Under the pieces are notes generated by a model. It made no database searches, was not told the DNA's origin, and saw nothing but the letters and a program-made list of their open reading frames with translations. Positions 50,907 to 59,372 of a stretch of DNA of 59,756 nt are shown here, piece by piece. Source of the DNA: Marisimplicoccus sp965655775 (GTDB taxonomy: Bacteria > Bacteroidota > Bacteroidia > Flavobacteriales > Flavobacteriaceae); assembly GCA_965655775.1 (NCBI GenBank), contig CBFHHV010000006.1, positions 1 through 59,756 on the forward strand, given 5' to 3'. Made by a program: the position numbers and the translations under genes. Within the stretch, counting starts at the first letter, position 1. Each line of letters starts with the position of its first letter.

Positions 50907-53417
50907 TGTTCTTTTAACTGCAACTTCCTGGTAACATTGGATAATGTCCCCTTCAACTAAATCATTAAATTCATTAATTTGAATACCACAGTCATACCCC
51001 TTAGCTACTTCTTTAACATCATCTTTAAATCTTTTTAATGAGAGTAATTTTCCTTCAAAAATAATTTCCTCAGACCTAACAACTCTAGCATTTGAGTTTC
51101 GGAATATTTTACCAGAAGTTACCATACATCCAGCTATTGTTCCAATTCTTGAAATTTTAAAAGTTTCCCTTACTTCAGCTTCACCCGTACTTTCTTCTTT
51201 CATTTCAAGAGATAACATACCCTCCATTGCATCCTTAAGGTCATTAATTGCATCATATATAATTGAATAGAATCTTATATCAATTTGTTCTTTTTCTGAA
51301 AGCTTTCTAGCACTATCCGTAGGCTTCACATTAAACCCTACAATAATAGCTTGAGATGCAGAAGCCAGCAAAACATCAGATTCTGTAATTGCTCCAACAC
51401 CTTTAAATATTATATTAACTTGAATTTCCTCAGTTGATAGATTCTCAAATGAATCTGTCAAGGCCTCTACTGATCCATCTACATCTCCTTTAATAATTAC
51501 ATTAAGTTCCTTAAAGTCCCCCATTGCAATTCTTCTTCCAATCTCATCAAGAGTTAATTGTTTTTGTGTTCTAACATTTTGTTCTCTAACCAACTGTGTT
51601 CTTTTAGAGGCAATCAACTTAGCTTCTTTTTCATCTTCAAGGACCTTGAATGGATCACCAGCTTGAGGAGCACCATCCAGCCCAAGAACAGATACCGGGG
51701 TTGAAGGTGATGCAATCTTTATTGTATTTCCTCCTTCATCAAACATTGCTTTTACTTTTCCACTAGTTTTCCCAGCTAGTACATAATCACCGATATTAAG
51801 TGAACCATTTTGTACAAGCATAGTAGAAACATAACCTCTACCCTTATCAAGGTAAGCCTCAAGCACTGAACCTGAAGAATTCTTATTTGGATTAGCTTTC
51901 AAATCCATTATTTCTGCTTCAAGTAATACTTTTTCAAGAAGAGAATCAACACCTTTTCCATTTAAGGCAGAAATATCTTGCGATTGAATCTTACCTCCCC
52001 AATCCTCTACCACTAGATTCATTGATGCAAGAGATTCTTTAACCTTATCTGGATTAGCACCCTCTTTATCAATTTTATTAATTGCAAAAATTATGGGAAC
52101 ACCTCCCGCCTGAGCGTGACTGATTGCCTCTTTTGTCTGTGGCATTATACTATCATCTGCTGCAATTACAATGATAACTATATCTGTAATTTGAGCTCCT
52201 CTTGCCCTCATAGCAGTAAATGCTTCATGACCAGGTGTATCAAGAAAAGTGATTTTTTTTGAATTATTAACAAGAACAGAATAAGCGCCAATATGCTGTG
52301 TGATACCTCCTGACTCACCTTCAGTAACTGATGAGTTTCTTATATAATCTAGGAGAGAAGTCTTACCATGATCAACATGACCCATAACAGTAACAATTGG
52401 TGGTCTTTCTTCTAATAACTTCGGATCATCTTCTTCCTCAATTTCTTTTTTATCTTCTTCTATATCAGTCTTAATAAATTCTAATTGATAACCAAACTCA
52501 TCTGCAACTACAGAGAGAGTTTCAGCATCTAATCTTTGATTCATTGTAACCATTATACCCAAGGTCATACAGGCTGAGATTATATCGTTTGTTGTAACAT
52601 CCATTAGAGTTGCTATTTCTCCAACAGTAATAAACTCTGTGATTTTAATAATCTTACTTTCTTGTTCAAGCAACGCCTCTTCCTCCTCAGATTGAATTTT
52701 TCTTTGATCTCTTTTGTCTTTTCTATATTTTGCTCCTTTCGATTTGGATGATTTACCTTGAAGTTTTTCTAGAGTCTCCCTAATCTGTTTTTGAATTTCA
52801 TCATCAGTAGGCTCCACTTTTGGGCTAGCAACTTGTTTTTTATTTTTATTAAACTTGTTAGCTAAATCTTTTGGCTGAGAAACATCCTTACTAATTCTTT
52901 TTCTTCTTCTCTTTTTTGATTCTTCAACTTTCTCTTCTTTCTTATTTATCGAATCAAGATCAATTACTTCTCCAGTCTTTTTTAAACCTGAAAGTTTTTG
53001 GAAATTAGTTTGAATTTTAGATGAATCATTATCCTCTTTGGTAGTCTCAGTATTTGAATTTTCGTTTTCAACAGAATCAGTAAAAGTTTTTTCTGAAACT
53101 GGCTCAAACTTTTCAGTCTTTACCTCTACATTTTCCTCAGGCACTTTCTCCTCTACCTGCTTCTCCTCTAACTGCTTCTCCTCTGCCTGCTTCTCCTCTA
53201 ACTCTCTTCTTTTCTTTGTATTAATTTCTTCTAATTTGTCTTTATCAGATTTATCAGTTTGAAATTCATCAAGCAATAAGTCATAAACATCTTGATCGAT
53301 TTTTGATGTTGGTCTTGGTTCAATTTCAATTTTCTTTGAACTCAAAAATTCAACAGCTCTATCAAGAGATATATTTAATTCCTTAAGTACTTTATTTAAC
53401 CTTATTGGTGATGGCAT
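50901..53417 (-). CDS. infB: Translation initiation factor IF-2
   Basis: An 838-residue GTPase that brings initiator tRNA to the 30S subunit. The IF2N-type N-terminus (about 1-50) is followed by a long charged, low-complexity region (about 60-250) including xEEKQ pentapeptide repeats (about 73-92), then a second IF2N-like segment (about 258-310). The G domain has GHVDHGKT (about 346-353), DTPGHEAF and NKID, followed by domains II-IV with GDVDGSVEAL. It starts 9 bases after nusA, the standard nusA-infB order. Confidence 0.97.
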   Translation of the reverse strand: MPSPIRLNKVLKELNISLDRAVEFLSSKKIEIEPRPTSKIDQDVYDLLLDEFQTDKSDKDKLEEINTKKRRELEEKQAEEKQLEEKQVEEKVPEENVEVKTEKFEPVSEKTFTDSVENENSNTETTKEDNDSSKIQTNFQKLSGLKKTGEVIDLDSINKKEEKVEESKKRRRKRISKDVSQPKDLANKFNKNKKQVASPKVEPTDDEIQKQIRETLEKLQGKSSKSKGAKYRKDKRDQRKIQSEEEEALLEQESKIIKITEFITVGEIATLMDVTTNDIISACMTLGIMVTMNQRLDAETLSVVADEFGYQLEFIKTDIEEDKKEIEEEDDPKLLEERPPIVTVMGHVDHGKTSLLDYIRNSSVTEGESGGITQHIGAYSVLVNNSKKITFLDTPGHEAFTAMRARGAQITDIVIIVIAADDSIMPQTKEAISHAQAGGVPIIFAINKIDKEGANPDKVKESLASMNLVVEDWGGKIQSQDISALNGKGVDSLLEKVLLEAEIMDLKANPNKNSSGSVLEAYLDKGRGYVSTMLVQNGSLNIGDYVLAGKTSGKVKAMFDEGGNTIKIASPSTPVSVLGLDGAPQAGDPFKVLEDEKEAKLIASKRTQLVREQNVRTQKQLTLDEIGRRIAMGDFKELNVIIKGDVDGSVEALTDSFENLSTEEIQVNIIFKGVGAITESDVLLASASQAIIVGFNVKPTDSARKLSEKEQIDIRFYSIIYDAINDLKDAMEGMLSLEMKEESTGEAEVRETFKISRIGTIAGCMVTSGKIFRNSNARVVRSEEIIFEGKLLSLKRFKDDVKEVAKGYDCGIQINEFNDLVEGDIIQCYQEVAVKRTL
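53142..53201 (-). repeat. Short coding tandem repeat in IF-2 (xEEKQ)
   Basis: Residues 73-92 of IF-2 read LEEKQ, AEEKQ, LEEKQ, VEEKV. The DNA repeats with a 15-bp period and only the codon for the variable residue and the end changes, consistent with slippage. Confidence 0.75.
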
Positions 53418-53426
53418 ATATGTGAT

Positions 53427-54659
53427 TTAATCTTCAAATTCCTCTTTTAAAATTTTTAATACATCAGAGACTGTTTCTTCCTCAAGGTCAGTTCTTTTGA
53501 CAAGATCTTCTTCACTTAATTCCAAAACACTCTTTGCTGTATCAAGTCCAACTTTTCTAAATTCTTCAATAACCCATGCATCAATTTCGTCCTTGAATTC
53601 AGTTAGTTCAACATCTTCTTCAGCACCCTCTCTGTAGACATCAATTTCATATCCAGTAAGTCTTCCTGCAAGTCGAATGTTGTGTCCTCCTTTTCCAATA
53701 GCCCTTGAGACTTCATCTGGATTAAGATAAACCTGAACTGTTTTTTTCTCTTCATCAATGTTTAAAGAGTTAACTTTTGCTGGGCTTAATGCTCTTGTTA
53801 TGAATAACTGATTATTATTTGTGTAATTGATCACATCTATATTTTCATTCCCTAATTCTCTAACAATTCCATGAATTCTTGATCCTTTCATCCCCACACA
53901 TGCACCTACAGGGTCAATTCTATCATCATATGAGTCAACTGCCACTTTTGCTTTTTCACCTGGAATTCTTACTGCTTTTTTAATAGTAATTAAGCCATCG
54001 AAAACTTCTGGAATTTCTTGTTCAAATAATTTTTCCAGGAAAAGAGGTGATGTTCTCGAGAATATTATCCTTGGTTTATTTCCTCTTAACTCAACATTTT
54101 CTATAACACCTCTAACATTATCTCCCTTTCTAAAAAAATCTTTAGGTATTTGTTTATCCTTTGGCATTATTAGTTCATTACCATCATCATCTAAAAGAAT
54201 AACCTCTCTTGCTCTTACATGATGTACTTCAGCTGTAAATATTTCTCCAACTCTATCCTTGAACTGATTAAATATGTTGTTACTATCGTGCTCAAAAACT
54301 TTAGCTACAAGATTCTGTCTTAGTGATTGAATTGATCTTCTTCCAAGATCTATAAGTTTAAACTCTTCAGAAACTTCTTCTCCAACTTCAAAATCTGGTT
54401 CTATTTTTACTGCCTCCTTGAGTTCAATTTCAGCATTTGGATCTTCAACTTCACCATCTTTAACGACTATTCTATTTCTCCAAATTTCAAGGTCTCCTTT
54501 ATCTGGATTGATTATAATATCGAAATTTTCATCAGTTCCAAATTTTCTAGTAAGAGTATTTCTAAATACTTCTTCTAGTATAACCATTAAGGTCACTCTA
54601 TCGATCAACTTTTCGTCTTTGAATTCAGAAAAGGATTCTAATAATGATATATTTTCCAT
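53427..54659 (-). CDS. nusA: Transcription termination/antitermination factor NusA
   Basis: A 410-residue RNA polymerase-binding factor. An N-terminal domain (about 1-130) binds near the RNA exit channel. The S1 domain (about 135-200, with GEIFTAEVHHVRAREVIL) and two KH domains follow, including the VGACVGMKGSRIHGIVREL and SRAIGKGGHNIRLAGRLTGYEIDV motifs (in parts). A short C-terminal helix-hairpin region ends the protein; the acidic AR repeats of E. coli NusA are absent, as usual in this phylum. It stimulates pausing and intrinsic termination. rimP, the common upstream neighbour, is missing here. Confidence 0.96.
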   Translation of the reverse strand: MENISLLESFSEFKDEKLIDRVTLMVILEEVFRNTLTRKFGTDENFDIIINPDKGDLEIWRNRIVVKDGEVEDPNAEIELKEAVKIEPDFEVGEEVSEEFKLIDLGRRSIQSLRQNLVAKVFEHDSNNIFNQFKDRVGEIFTAEVHHVRAREVILLDDDGNELIMPKDKQIPKDFFRKGDNVRGVIENVELRGNKPRIIFSRTSPLFLEKLFEQEIPEVFDGLITIKKAVRIPGEKAKVAVDSYDDRIDPVGACVGMKGSRIHGIVRELGNENIDVINYTNNNQLFITRALSPAKVNSLNIDEEKKTVQVYLNPDEVSRAIGKGGHNIRLAGRLTGYEIDVYREGAEEDVELTEFKDEIDAWVIEEFRKVGLDTAKSVLELSEEDLVKRTDLEEETVSDVLKILKEEFED

Positions 54660-54675
54660 TTACTTAACTTTATTT

Positions 54676-54705
54676 AAAAAAAAAGAGGGACATAATGTCG
54701 CCTCT
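54676..54705 (-). terminator. Terminator-like hairpin with U-tract in the predicted nusA leader
   Basis: On the minus strand, AGAGG-C-GACA-TTA-TGTC-CCTCT forms a 9-bp stem with one bulged C and a 3-base loop (54684-54705), followed directly by eight more T. The U-tract ends 16 bases before the nusA ATG. It lies downstream of tRNA-Gln and of a -7 box at 54725-54732, so it may terminate tRNA transcripts, attenuate nusA transcription, or both. Confidence 0.7.
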
Positions 54706-54724
54706 GAGATATCAAAATGCTCGG

Positions 54725-54732
54725 CAAATTTA
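54725..54732 (-). promoter_or_regulatory. -7 promoter box for nusA-infB
   Basis: On the minus strand the sequence is TAAATTTG (TAnnTTTG). It lies between tRNA-Gln and the hairpin, so a transcript starting here (near 54718) would carry the hairpin in a leader of about 59 bases. No other promoter fits in the 16 bases between the U-tract and the nusA start. Confidence 0.5.
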
Positions 54733-54759
54733 TTATAAATTATTGATATAATAAAATTG

Positions 54760-54832
54760 TTGGCCTACTAGGGATCGAACCTAGACTCTTCTGGACCAAA
54801 ACCAGACGTGTTGCCAGTTACACCATAGGCCA
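54760..54832 (-). tRNA. tRNA-Gln (anticodon TTG)
   Basis: A 73-base cloverleaf on the minus strand without encoded CCA. The acceptor stem TGGCCTA pairs perfectly with TAGGCCA. The D loop contains AACTGGCAAC, the anticodon stem is TCTGG/CCAGA with loop TTTTGGT (anticodon TTG), and the T arm is CTAGG-TTCGATC-CCTAG. The discriminator base is A rather than the G usual in E. coli tRNA-Gln. Confidence 0.95.
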
Positions 54833-54840
54833 TTAAGCTG

Positions 54841-54848
54841 CAAATTTA
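54841..54848 (-). promoter_or_regulatory. -7 promoter box for tRNA-Gln
   Basis: On the minus strand the sequence is TAAATTTG (TAnnTTTG), with its G 9 bases from the mature tRNA 5' end. This spacing agrees with that at tRNA-Leu. Confidence 0.55.
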
Positions 54849-54887
54849 AATTATTTTTTTTTTTAAAAAATATATTTGTGAATTTTA

Positions 54888-56135
54888 TTAATTAATACGA
54901 TTAGGAACTGACCTTAGTATCAATGAATTCAATATAGCTGAGACTATTAAATAGCAAGATAAGAACATAGTTATTGATGAATTATTTGTAAGAAACAGCT
55001 CCTCTTGAAAATATAGTATCAGTAATCCCAAAAATATCCTCATAAACTCTAAATTAATTGACCATTTATATCCATCCATTACTGATGAAAAGCTAAATAT
55101 TGTGGAGAATATTAATAAAAAATAACCTGTTTTATCTGCAAATGACAAATTAGTAAACGAACTCAAGAATATATACAGTACAATGTTTAAGGTCAGGAAA
55201 TGGAACCCAACAAAGACCTTATGGATAAAACTATATTCAAACTTATATTTTTCTTGATTAAAGACATTCTCAACTTTACTTCTTGGTATTTTTGTAACAA
55301 CATCTTTTGGTCTCCACCCAGTTGGCATAAACCAGATTTTGGCTTTATCTAAGATGCTACTAGTATGCCAAGCATCCTGAGTTAGATACCATAAATGCTG
55401 AAAATTTATTAAAATAGGATTCCAAGTCCTTACAGGCTTTAATGTTCCATAAACACAAGGTACATCATCAAGCTCTTCTTGAAATGTTCCAAAGGCTCTA
55501 TCCCAAATACAAAAAATTGCAGCTAAATTCTTATCAATATATTCTTTATTTATTGCATGGTGGACCCTATGCTGAGATGGGGTAACAAGAATATATTCAA
55601 GCCAACCTAGTTTACCAATGTGTCTTGTATGATACCAGAACTGACCGAAGAGATGAAGGGGTCCAAGAATACTTATCATTTTTGGCGGCACTCCTAAAAG
55701 GGCTGCTGGAACTAAAAATAGAATACCAATACCAAGGTTATTAGTTATACTCTGTCTAAGTGCACATGCAAGGTTAAATTCTTCACTACTATGATGTATA
55801 ACGTGCATGTTCCAAAAAATATTAATTGAATGTTTTAATCTATGGTGGCAATAACTAGCAAAATCAACACAAACAAAAGCGATAAAATAGAGCAGGATAC
55901 TTTCTTCCAATTCTATAACTTTTAATCTTTCATAAAAGAAAGGATACGAGAATATAATTATACCAAGACCTAGTATGTCAACCATTAAGTTTGTAAATCC
56001 TGAACTCAAACTTGAGATGGTATCCATGTATGAATGTTTCAGATCATTTTTCCAAGCACCATATGATATTTCAACCATAATCAAAATAAGAAAAATTGGG
56101 ATTGTAATCAATAATATGTTTGCGTAGGTATCCAT
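54888..56135 (-). CDS. Sterol desaturase/fatty acid hydroxylase family protein, alkylglycerol monooxygenase-like
   Basis: A 415-residue membrane di-iron oxygenase. The histidine boxes are HHRLKH, HVIHH (in NMHVIHHSSEEFN) and HRVHH (in SQHRVHHAIN), which bind two irons at the cytoplasmic face. N-terminal helices lie at about 8-28, 43-68 and 80-95, and a C-terminal set of three to four helices extends beyond the usual 250-300-residue hydroxylase core. That long form resembles alkylglycerol monooxygenase (TMEM195), which cleaves ether lipids. The substrate is inferred. The gene stands alone, upstream of tRNA-Gln on the same strand. Confidence 0.82.
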   Translation of the reverse strand: MDTYANILLITIPIFLILIMVEISYGAWKNDLKHSYMDTISSLSSGFTNLMVDILGLGIIIFSYPFFYERLKVIELEESILLYFIAFVCVDFASYCHHRLKHSINIFWNMHVIHHSSEEFNLACALRQSITNNLGIGILFLVPAALLGVPPKMISILGPLHLFGQFWYHTRHIGKLGWLEYILVTPSQHRVHHAINKEYIDKNLAAIFCIWDRAFGTFQEELDDVPCVYGTLKPVRTWNPILINFQHLWYLTQDAWHTSSILDKAKIWFMPTGWRPKDVVTKIPRSKVENVFNQEKYKFEYSFIHKVFVGFHFLTLNIVLYIFLSSFTNLSFADKTGYFLLIFSTIFSFSSVMDGYKWSINLEFMRIFLGLLILYFQEELFLTNNSSITMFLSCYLIVSAILNSLILRSVPNRIN

Positions 56136-56219
56136 AAATATTAATTAAAGTATAATCGTATTATATGTATATGATATTCAAATAATTTATTTTACTTTGG
56201 ATTTGTAAATATATCAATT

Positions 56220-59200
56220 ATGAAAATAAAAAAAATATTTAATCTTATAATGATTTTTGCACTTGCTGTTTTATCAACAAGCACAAGTATTTACTCTCAA
56301 AAAAAATCAAAAAAAAATTTAGTAACATTTGATAAAGTTCTTCATGAATCTGTTGAATATAGAGAAATAGGCCCTTTTAGAGGTGGCCGCTCTGCAGCAG
56401 TTGTTGGGGTTCCTGGTAATCCAAAATTATTTTATTTTGGTGCAACAGGAGGAGGTGTCTGGAAGACTGAAGATGGTGGTGAAACCTATGAGAATATTTC
56501 TGACAGATACTTTGGAGGAAGCATTGGTTCAATTGCAGTTGCTAAAAATGATCCTAATGTAATTTATGTTGGAGGTGGCGAAGTAACCATTAGAGGAAAT
56601 GTTTCGTCAGGTTATGGAGTTTTTAAAAGTGTAGATGCAGGAAAGACATGGACCTTCTCTGGTCTTCCAAATTCAAGACATATTCCAAGAATAGTTATAG
56701 ACCCTAACAATAATAATATAGTATACGCGGCTGTACTTGGAAACCTGTATAAACCAACTGAGGATAGAGGTATATATAAATCTATTGATGGAGGAACCAC
56801 TTGGAAAAAAGTACTTTATGCTAATGATTTATCAGGTGCATTTGAAATCGTGCTTGATCCTAATAATTCAAGAGTACTTTATGCATCAACTTGGAGAGTA
56901 CAGAGAACACCTTCAAGTTTAAGTAGCGGTGGTGATGGATCAGATCTTTGGAAAAGTATTGACAGTGGTGAGAGTTGGACAAAGATTACTAAAAACTCAG
57001 GTTTTCCTACAGGTATAATTGGTGTAATTGGTGTTACTGTGTCCCCTGTTAACTCAGAAAGAGTATGGGCTATAGTTGAGAATCAAGATAAAGGTGGAGT
57101 ATACAGATCTGATGATGGTGGTAAAAGTTGGACATATACAAATAGTAGCAGGTCCCTTAGGCAAAGAGCTTGGTATTATTCAAAGATATATGCTGATACT
57201 CAAGATATAGATGGTGTTTATGTTATGAATGTAGATTATCATTTCTCAGATGATGGTGGTAAAACCTTTAAGTCTAGTCGAGCCCCTCATGGAGATCATC
57301 ATGATCTCTGGATAGCTCCTGAAGATAATAACAGACTAATTATTGCCGATGATGGGGGCGCTCAAGTTTCATATGATAAAGGGAAAACTTGGAGTACATA
57401 TTATAATCAGCCAACTGCTCAATATTATAGGATAACAACAGACAACTCTTTTCCTTACAGAATTTATGTAGCTCAACAAGATAACTCAACTCAGAGAGTA
57501 AGGCATAGGAGCCTTGGATCTAGTATAAGTGAGAATGATTGGGAAAGTACTGCAGGTGGAGAATCTGGACATATAGCTATTGATCCAAATAATAATGATA
57601 TTGTTTATGGTGGAAGTTATCTTGGTTTTATGGAAAGAAAAAATCATCAAAAACAAACATCAAGAACAATTAATGTTTGGCCAATTACTACTTTGGGAGA
57701 AGGAGCTGAAGCTATGAAGTTTAGATTTAATTGGAATTTTCCAATAGCTTTTAGTAAGCACGATTCATCAAAGCTTTACACTTATTCAAATCATGTTCAT
57801 TTATCTATTGACGAGGGACATAGCTGGGAAACAATTAGTCCAGATTTAACACGAAATGACAAATCTAAACTTGTCTCTTCAGGTGGCCCAATAACTCAAG
57901 ATAATACTGGTGTTGAATATTATGCAACAATTTTTGCGGTTGATGAGTCTCCACTTCAAGAAGGACTTATTTGGGTAGGAAGCGATGATGGATTAATTCA
58001 TTTAACAAAAGATGGAGGAGCAACATGGGAAAATGTGACTCCAAAGAAAATGCCAGATTGGATGATGATAAATAGTGTTGATGCTTCATCTTTTGACTCA
58101 GGGACAGCATACATAGCAGGCACTAGGTATAAACTTGGTGACTTTACTCCATACTTATATGTAACTGATGATTATGGAAAAAATTGGAAACTTATTACAG
58201 ATGGAATTGAAGATGAACATTTTACTAGAGTTTTAAGGTCGGATAAATCAGACAAAAAAATATTATATGCTGGAACCGAAACTGGGATGTATATTTCATA
58301 TGACAGAGGAAATAGTTGGAATAAATTTCAAAAAAATCTTCCAATTGTTCCAATTACAGATCTTACAATTAAAGACAACTCTTTAATTGTTGCAACTCAA
58401 GGAAGAAGTATATGGATGATTGATGACCTAACTGTAATTCATCAGCTAACTTCCCCTACTGATAAGGTGAAACTATATAAACCAAAAGATTCATATAGAA
58501 TGAGAGGTGCTGGAGGAAGAAAGTCTCTGACAGCTGGAACAAATCTTCCAAATGGAGTAATTATTCATTATTTCCTTCCAAATTTTGATAAAGATAATGA
58601 TCAGGTAAAAGTTTCTATTCATTCAACAGATGGAACTCTCATTAAGGAGTTCTCGAACAAGAGCAAAGAGAATTCATTGAAAGTTAAAAATGGTGGTAAT
58701 TCATTTGTTTGGAACATGAAATATCCTGGGGCAAAAAGACTAGATAACATGGTACTGTGGGGAGCAGATTTTTCAGGAGCTAAAGCAGTACCTGGAAATT
58801 ACATCGTAAAATTAAAGGTCAATGACACTGAACTGACTCAAGAATTTACAATCCATAAAGATCCAACTTCAGAAGGTTCTATTGATGACATTAAAGCGCA
58901 ATTTAAATTTGTTAATGAAATAAACAGAGTGGTTGATAAAGCTCACAAAGCTATTGAAAACATTAGAAGTATGAAGACAGATCTTAAAAAGTTTCAATCA
59001 GATTATGCTGATAATGAATTTGCAAAAGACTTGATTGAAAAATCAAAGTCTATCTTAGAGTCAATAGATAAAATTGAAAATGAACTATATCAAACAAAGA
59101 ATCAGAGTAATCAAGATCCTCTTAATTTCGGGGTCAAGTTAACCAATAATTTAGGGAACTTAAATTCTGCCTTAGAAGGTGGAGATTTTGGACCAACAGT

Positions 59201-59342
59201 TCAAGATGTTCTTGTTAAAAATGAGTTAATTGAGAAAGTAAATATTCAATTAACAGAGTATAATAAAATTATGTCAGAGGACATTCCTAATTTTAACTCA
59301 AGCTTCAAAAAACTTGAATTAGATTATTTAAATGTTTTTTAG
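56220..59342 (+). CDS. Exported BNR/Asp-box repeat (sortilin/VPS10-like beta-propeller) protein
   Basis: A 1040-residue protein with a signal peptide (about 1-26, ending SIYSQ). About eleven Asp-box motifs occur, for example WKTEDGGETY, FKSVDAGKTW, YKSIDGGTTW, WKSIDSGESW, YRSDDGGKSW, SYDKGKTW, SIDEGHSW, TKDGGATW, TDDYGKNW and SYDRGNSW. They imply one or two large beta-propellers over about residues 50-740. A FlgD-like beta domain (about 750-880, WNMKYPGAKRLDNMVLWGA in part) and a helical C-terminus (about 890-1040) follow. Relatives are widespread in Bacteroidota and lack a proven function. No T9SS sorting domain is visible. Confidence 0.82.
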   Translation: MKIKKIFNLIMIFALAVLSTSTSIYSQKKSKKNLVTFDKVLHESVEYREIGPFRGGRSAAVVGVPGNPKLFYFGATGGGVWKTEDGGETYENISDRYFGGSIGSIAVAKNDPNVIYVGGGEVTIRGNVSSGYGVFKSVDAGKTWTFSGLPNSRHIPRIVIDPNNNNIVYAAVLGNLYKPTEDRGIYKSIDGGTTWKKVLYANDLSGAFEIVLDPNNSRVLYASTWRVQRTPSSLSSGGDGSDLWKSIDSGESWTKITKNSGFPTGIIGVIGVTVSPVNSERVWAIVENQDKGGVYRSDDGGKSWTYTNSSRSLRQRAWYYSKIYADTQDIDGVYVMNVDYHFSDDGGKTFKSSRAPHGDHHDLWIAPEDNNRLIIADDGGAQVSYDKGKTWSTYYNQPTAQYYRITTDNSFPYRIYVAQQDNSTQRVRHRSLGSSISENDWESTAGGESGHIAIDPNNNDIVYGGSYLGFMERKNHQKQTSRTINVWPITTLGEGAEAMKFRFNWNFPIAFSKHDSSKLYTYSNHVHLSIDEGHSWETISPDLTRNDKSKLVSSGGPITQDNTGVEYYATIFAVDESPLQEGLIWVGSDDGLIHLTKDGGATWENVTPKKMPDWMMINSVDASSFDSGTAYIAGTRYKLGDFTPYLYVTDDYGKNWKLITDGIEDEHFTRVLRSDKSDKKILYAGTETGMYISYDRGNSWNKFQKNLPIVPITDLTIKDNSLIVATQGRSIWMIDDLTVIHQLTSPTDKVKLYKPKDSYRMRGAGGRKSLTAGTNLPNGVIIHYFLPNFDKDNDQVKVSIHSTDGTLIKEFSNKSKENSLKVKNGGNSFVWNMKYPGAKRLDNMVLWGADFSGAKAVPGNYIVKLKVNDTELTQEFTIHKDPTSEGSIDDIKAQFKFVNEINRVVDKAHKAIENIRSMKTDLKKFQSDYADNEFAKDLIEKSKSILESIDKIENELYQTKNQSNQDPLNFGVKLTNNLGNLNSALEGGDFGPTVQDVLVKNELIEKVNIQLTEYNKIMSEDIPNFNSSFKKLELDYLNVF

Positions 59343-59372
59343 TCATTAAATAGTTATTAATAATAGACTGAT

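Noticed and set aside
54676..54705. Reading the hairpin only as the tRNA-Gln terminator
   Set aside because: Possible, but it leaves no room for a nusA promoter (16 bases), while a good -7 box lies upstream of the hairpin; both roles are therefore kept open rather than this one alone.
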